Source of the DNA: an uncultured Faecalibacterium sp.
Lineage (GTDB): Bacteria; Bacillota; Clostridia; Oscillospirales; Ruminococcaceae
Direction: 5' to 3'
Length of the DNA: 31,519 bases
Assembly (NCBI GenBank): GCA_900765105.1
Contig: CAAFQM010000328.1
Coordinates: forward strand, 1-31,519
The notes under the pieces were generated by a model. The model ran no database searches. It was given only the letters and a program-made list of their open reading frames with translations, and was not told the DNA's origin. The stretch's first letter is position 1; the number at the start of each line of letters is the position of its first letter. The position numbers and the translations under genes were made by a program. This document shows positions 30,873 to 31,519 of this stretch, piece by piece.

Positions 30873-31519
30873 GTCGCCCTCCTCGCGGAGGGCGTGGATA
30901 GAAATATGGGAGAGGTGGAAGAAACGCCGTGGATGCCGACGTCGCCCTCCTCGCGGAGGGCGTGGATAGAAATGTAGGTACGCCCATGTAGTCCAAAATG
31001 GACTTTTCGTCGCCCTCCTCGCGGAGGGCGTGGATAGAAATTAGCCATTCGCTCGTATAATATCCGTTGTGATGGAGTCGCCCTCCTCGCGGAGGGCGTG
31101 GATAGAAATTGCTACAACTAGAATTGAAATAAGCGTTCCCTCCGTCGCCCTCCTCGCGGAGGGCGTGGATAGAAATAAAAAGCAGTACAAGCTGACCACA
31201 TGGGTGGAGGGTCGCCCTCCTCGCGGAGGGCGTGGATAGAAATACACTCCGGCTCCGCAGGAGCAGACTTTTCCACAAGTCGCCCTCCTCGCGGAGGGCG
31301 TGGATAGAAATACGCTGGAAACAGCGGCAAGAAATCCACAAAAGCTGTCGCCCTCCTCGCGGAGGGCGTGGATAGAAATAATGAAGCGGCAAGCAGTCTG
31401 GCACAGTCAAGCGGTCGCCCTCCTCGCGGAGGGCGTGGATAGAAATTTTTCGGACTAAAACCAGAGGATGGAGTATGGTAGTCGCCCTCCTCGCGGAGGG
31501 CGTGGATAGAAATAGGAGA
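30873..31519 (+). CRISPR. Type I-C CRISPR array, at least 10 repeats (continues past the window end)
   Basis: Ten identical 33-bp repeats start at 30873, 30941, 31009, 31077, 31144, 31211, 31279, 31347, 31414 and 31481. Each begins GTCGCCCTCC and ends GTGGATAGAAAT. The inside is a perfect 8-bp stem CGCCCTCC/GGAGGGCG with a TCGC loop. Nine complete spacers are 34 or 35 bases; the tenth is cut by the window end after 6 bases. No repeat is degenerate, so the window shows only the leader-proximal, newest part. I saw no spacer that matches other sequence in this window. Confidence 0.98.

Noticed and set aside
30841..31410. Minus-strand ORFs with repeated YPRPPRGGR and SIHALREEGD peptides
   Set aside because: They are translations of the CRISPR repeats in two frames, not a repeat protein.
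30873..31519. Self-targeting spacers against genes in this window
   Set aside because: I compared the nine spacers by eye and saw no match; a computed search of the whole genome would be needed.

Overview
The window comes from a Gram-positive, clostridial gut-type bacterium. Gene content and codon use (GC-rich, mostly GCC/CTG/ACC) look most like Faecalibacterium or a close relative in the Oscillospiraceae. This is an inference from the IreB, AcpS, MMPL/heptad-repeat, LrgAB and type I-C CRISPR gene families; no 16S or marker search was possible.

Layout. 11-86: tRNA-Val (minus). 153-5033: a TetR repressor divergent from an MMPL/RND exporter and a secreted LxxG-repeat protein, with twin TGAC-N5-GTCA operators between them. 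5134-6199: lrgB and lrgA (minus); lrgA has an ACG where its start codon should be. 6376-7970: an Rrf2 regulator divergent from cysK. 8052-8127: a small MITE-like inverted-repeat element. 8222-10517: a dihydrouridine-synthase-family gene, ireB (minus), acpS and a MazF toxin without a visible antitoxin. 10617-12203: the C-terminal remnant of a receiver domain, then nagA, whose 5' leader carries a solitary CRISPR repeat. 12326-13074: a DUF1653 gene and a MobB-like P-loop gene. 13141-16645: an amidohydrolase and an AGCS sodium/amino-acid symporter (minus), preceded by a long structured leader with a strong attenuator-like terminator. 16729-17013: remnant of a secreted sensor. 17230-22737: a cellobiose-type PTS operon (IIB, IIC, IIA, GH1 6-phospho-beta-glucosidase; minus) divergent from its PRD-type regulator. 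22854-31519: a complete type I-C CRISPR-Cas locus, cas3, cas5c, cas8c, cas7, cas4, cas1, cas2, a 185-bp leader and an array of at least ten identical 33-bp repeats that runs off the window end.

The most interesting signal is the solitary repeat at 11003-11035, about 20 kb upstream of the array. It matches the array repeat at 30 of 33 bases and in the same orientation, keeps seven of the eight stem pairs, and lies between a good extended -10 promoter and the nagA ribosome binding site. If transcribed it would place a Cas5c-type processing hairpin in the nagA mRNA leader, a possible host-gene link to the CRISPR machinery. A degenerate relic of a lost array is the main alternative. Other points of note are the split transcription of cas3 and the Cascade genes, a chain of overlapping mini-ORFs ahead of cas5c, nested inverted repeats in the CRISPR leader, and the unidentified leader RNA upstream of the AGCS symporter.
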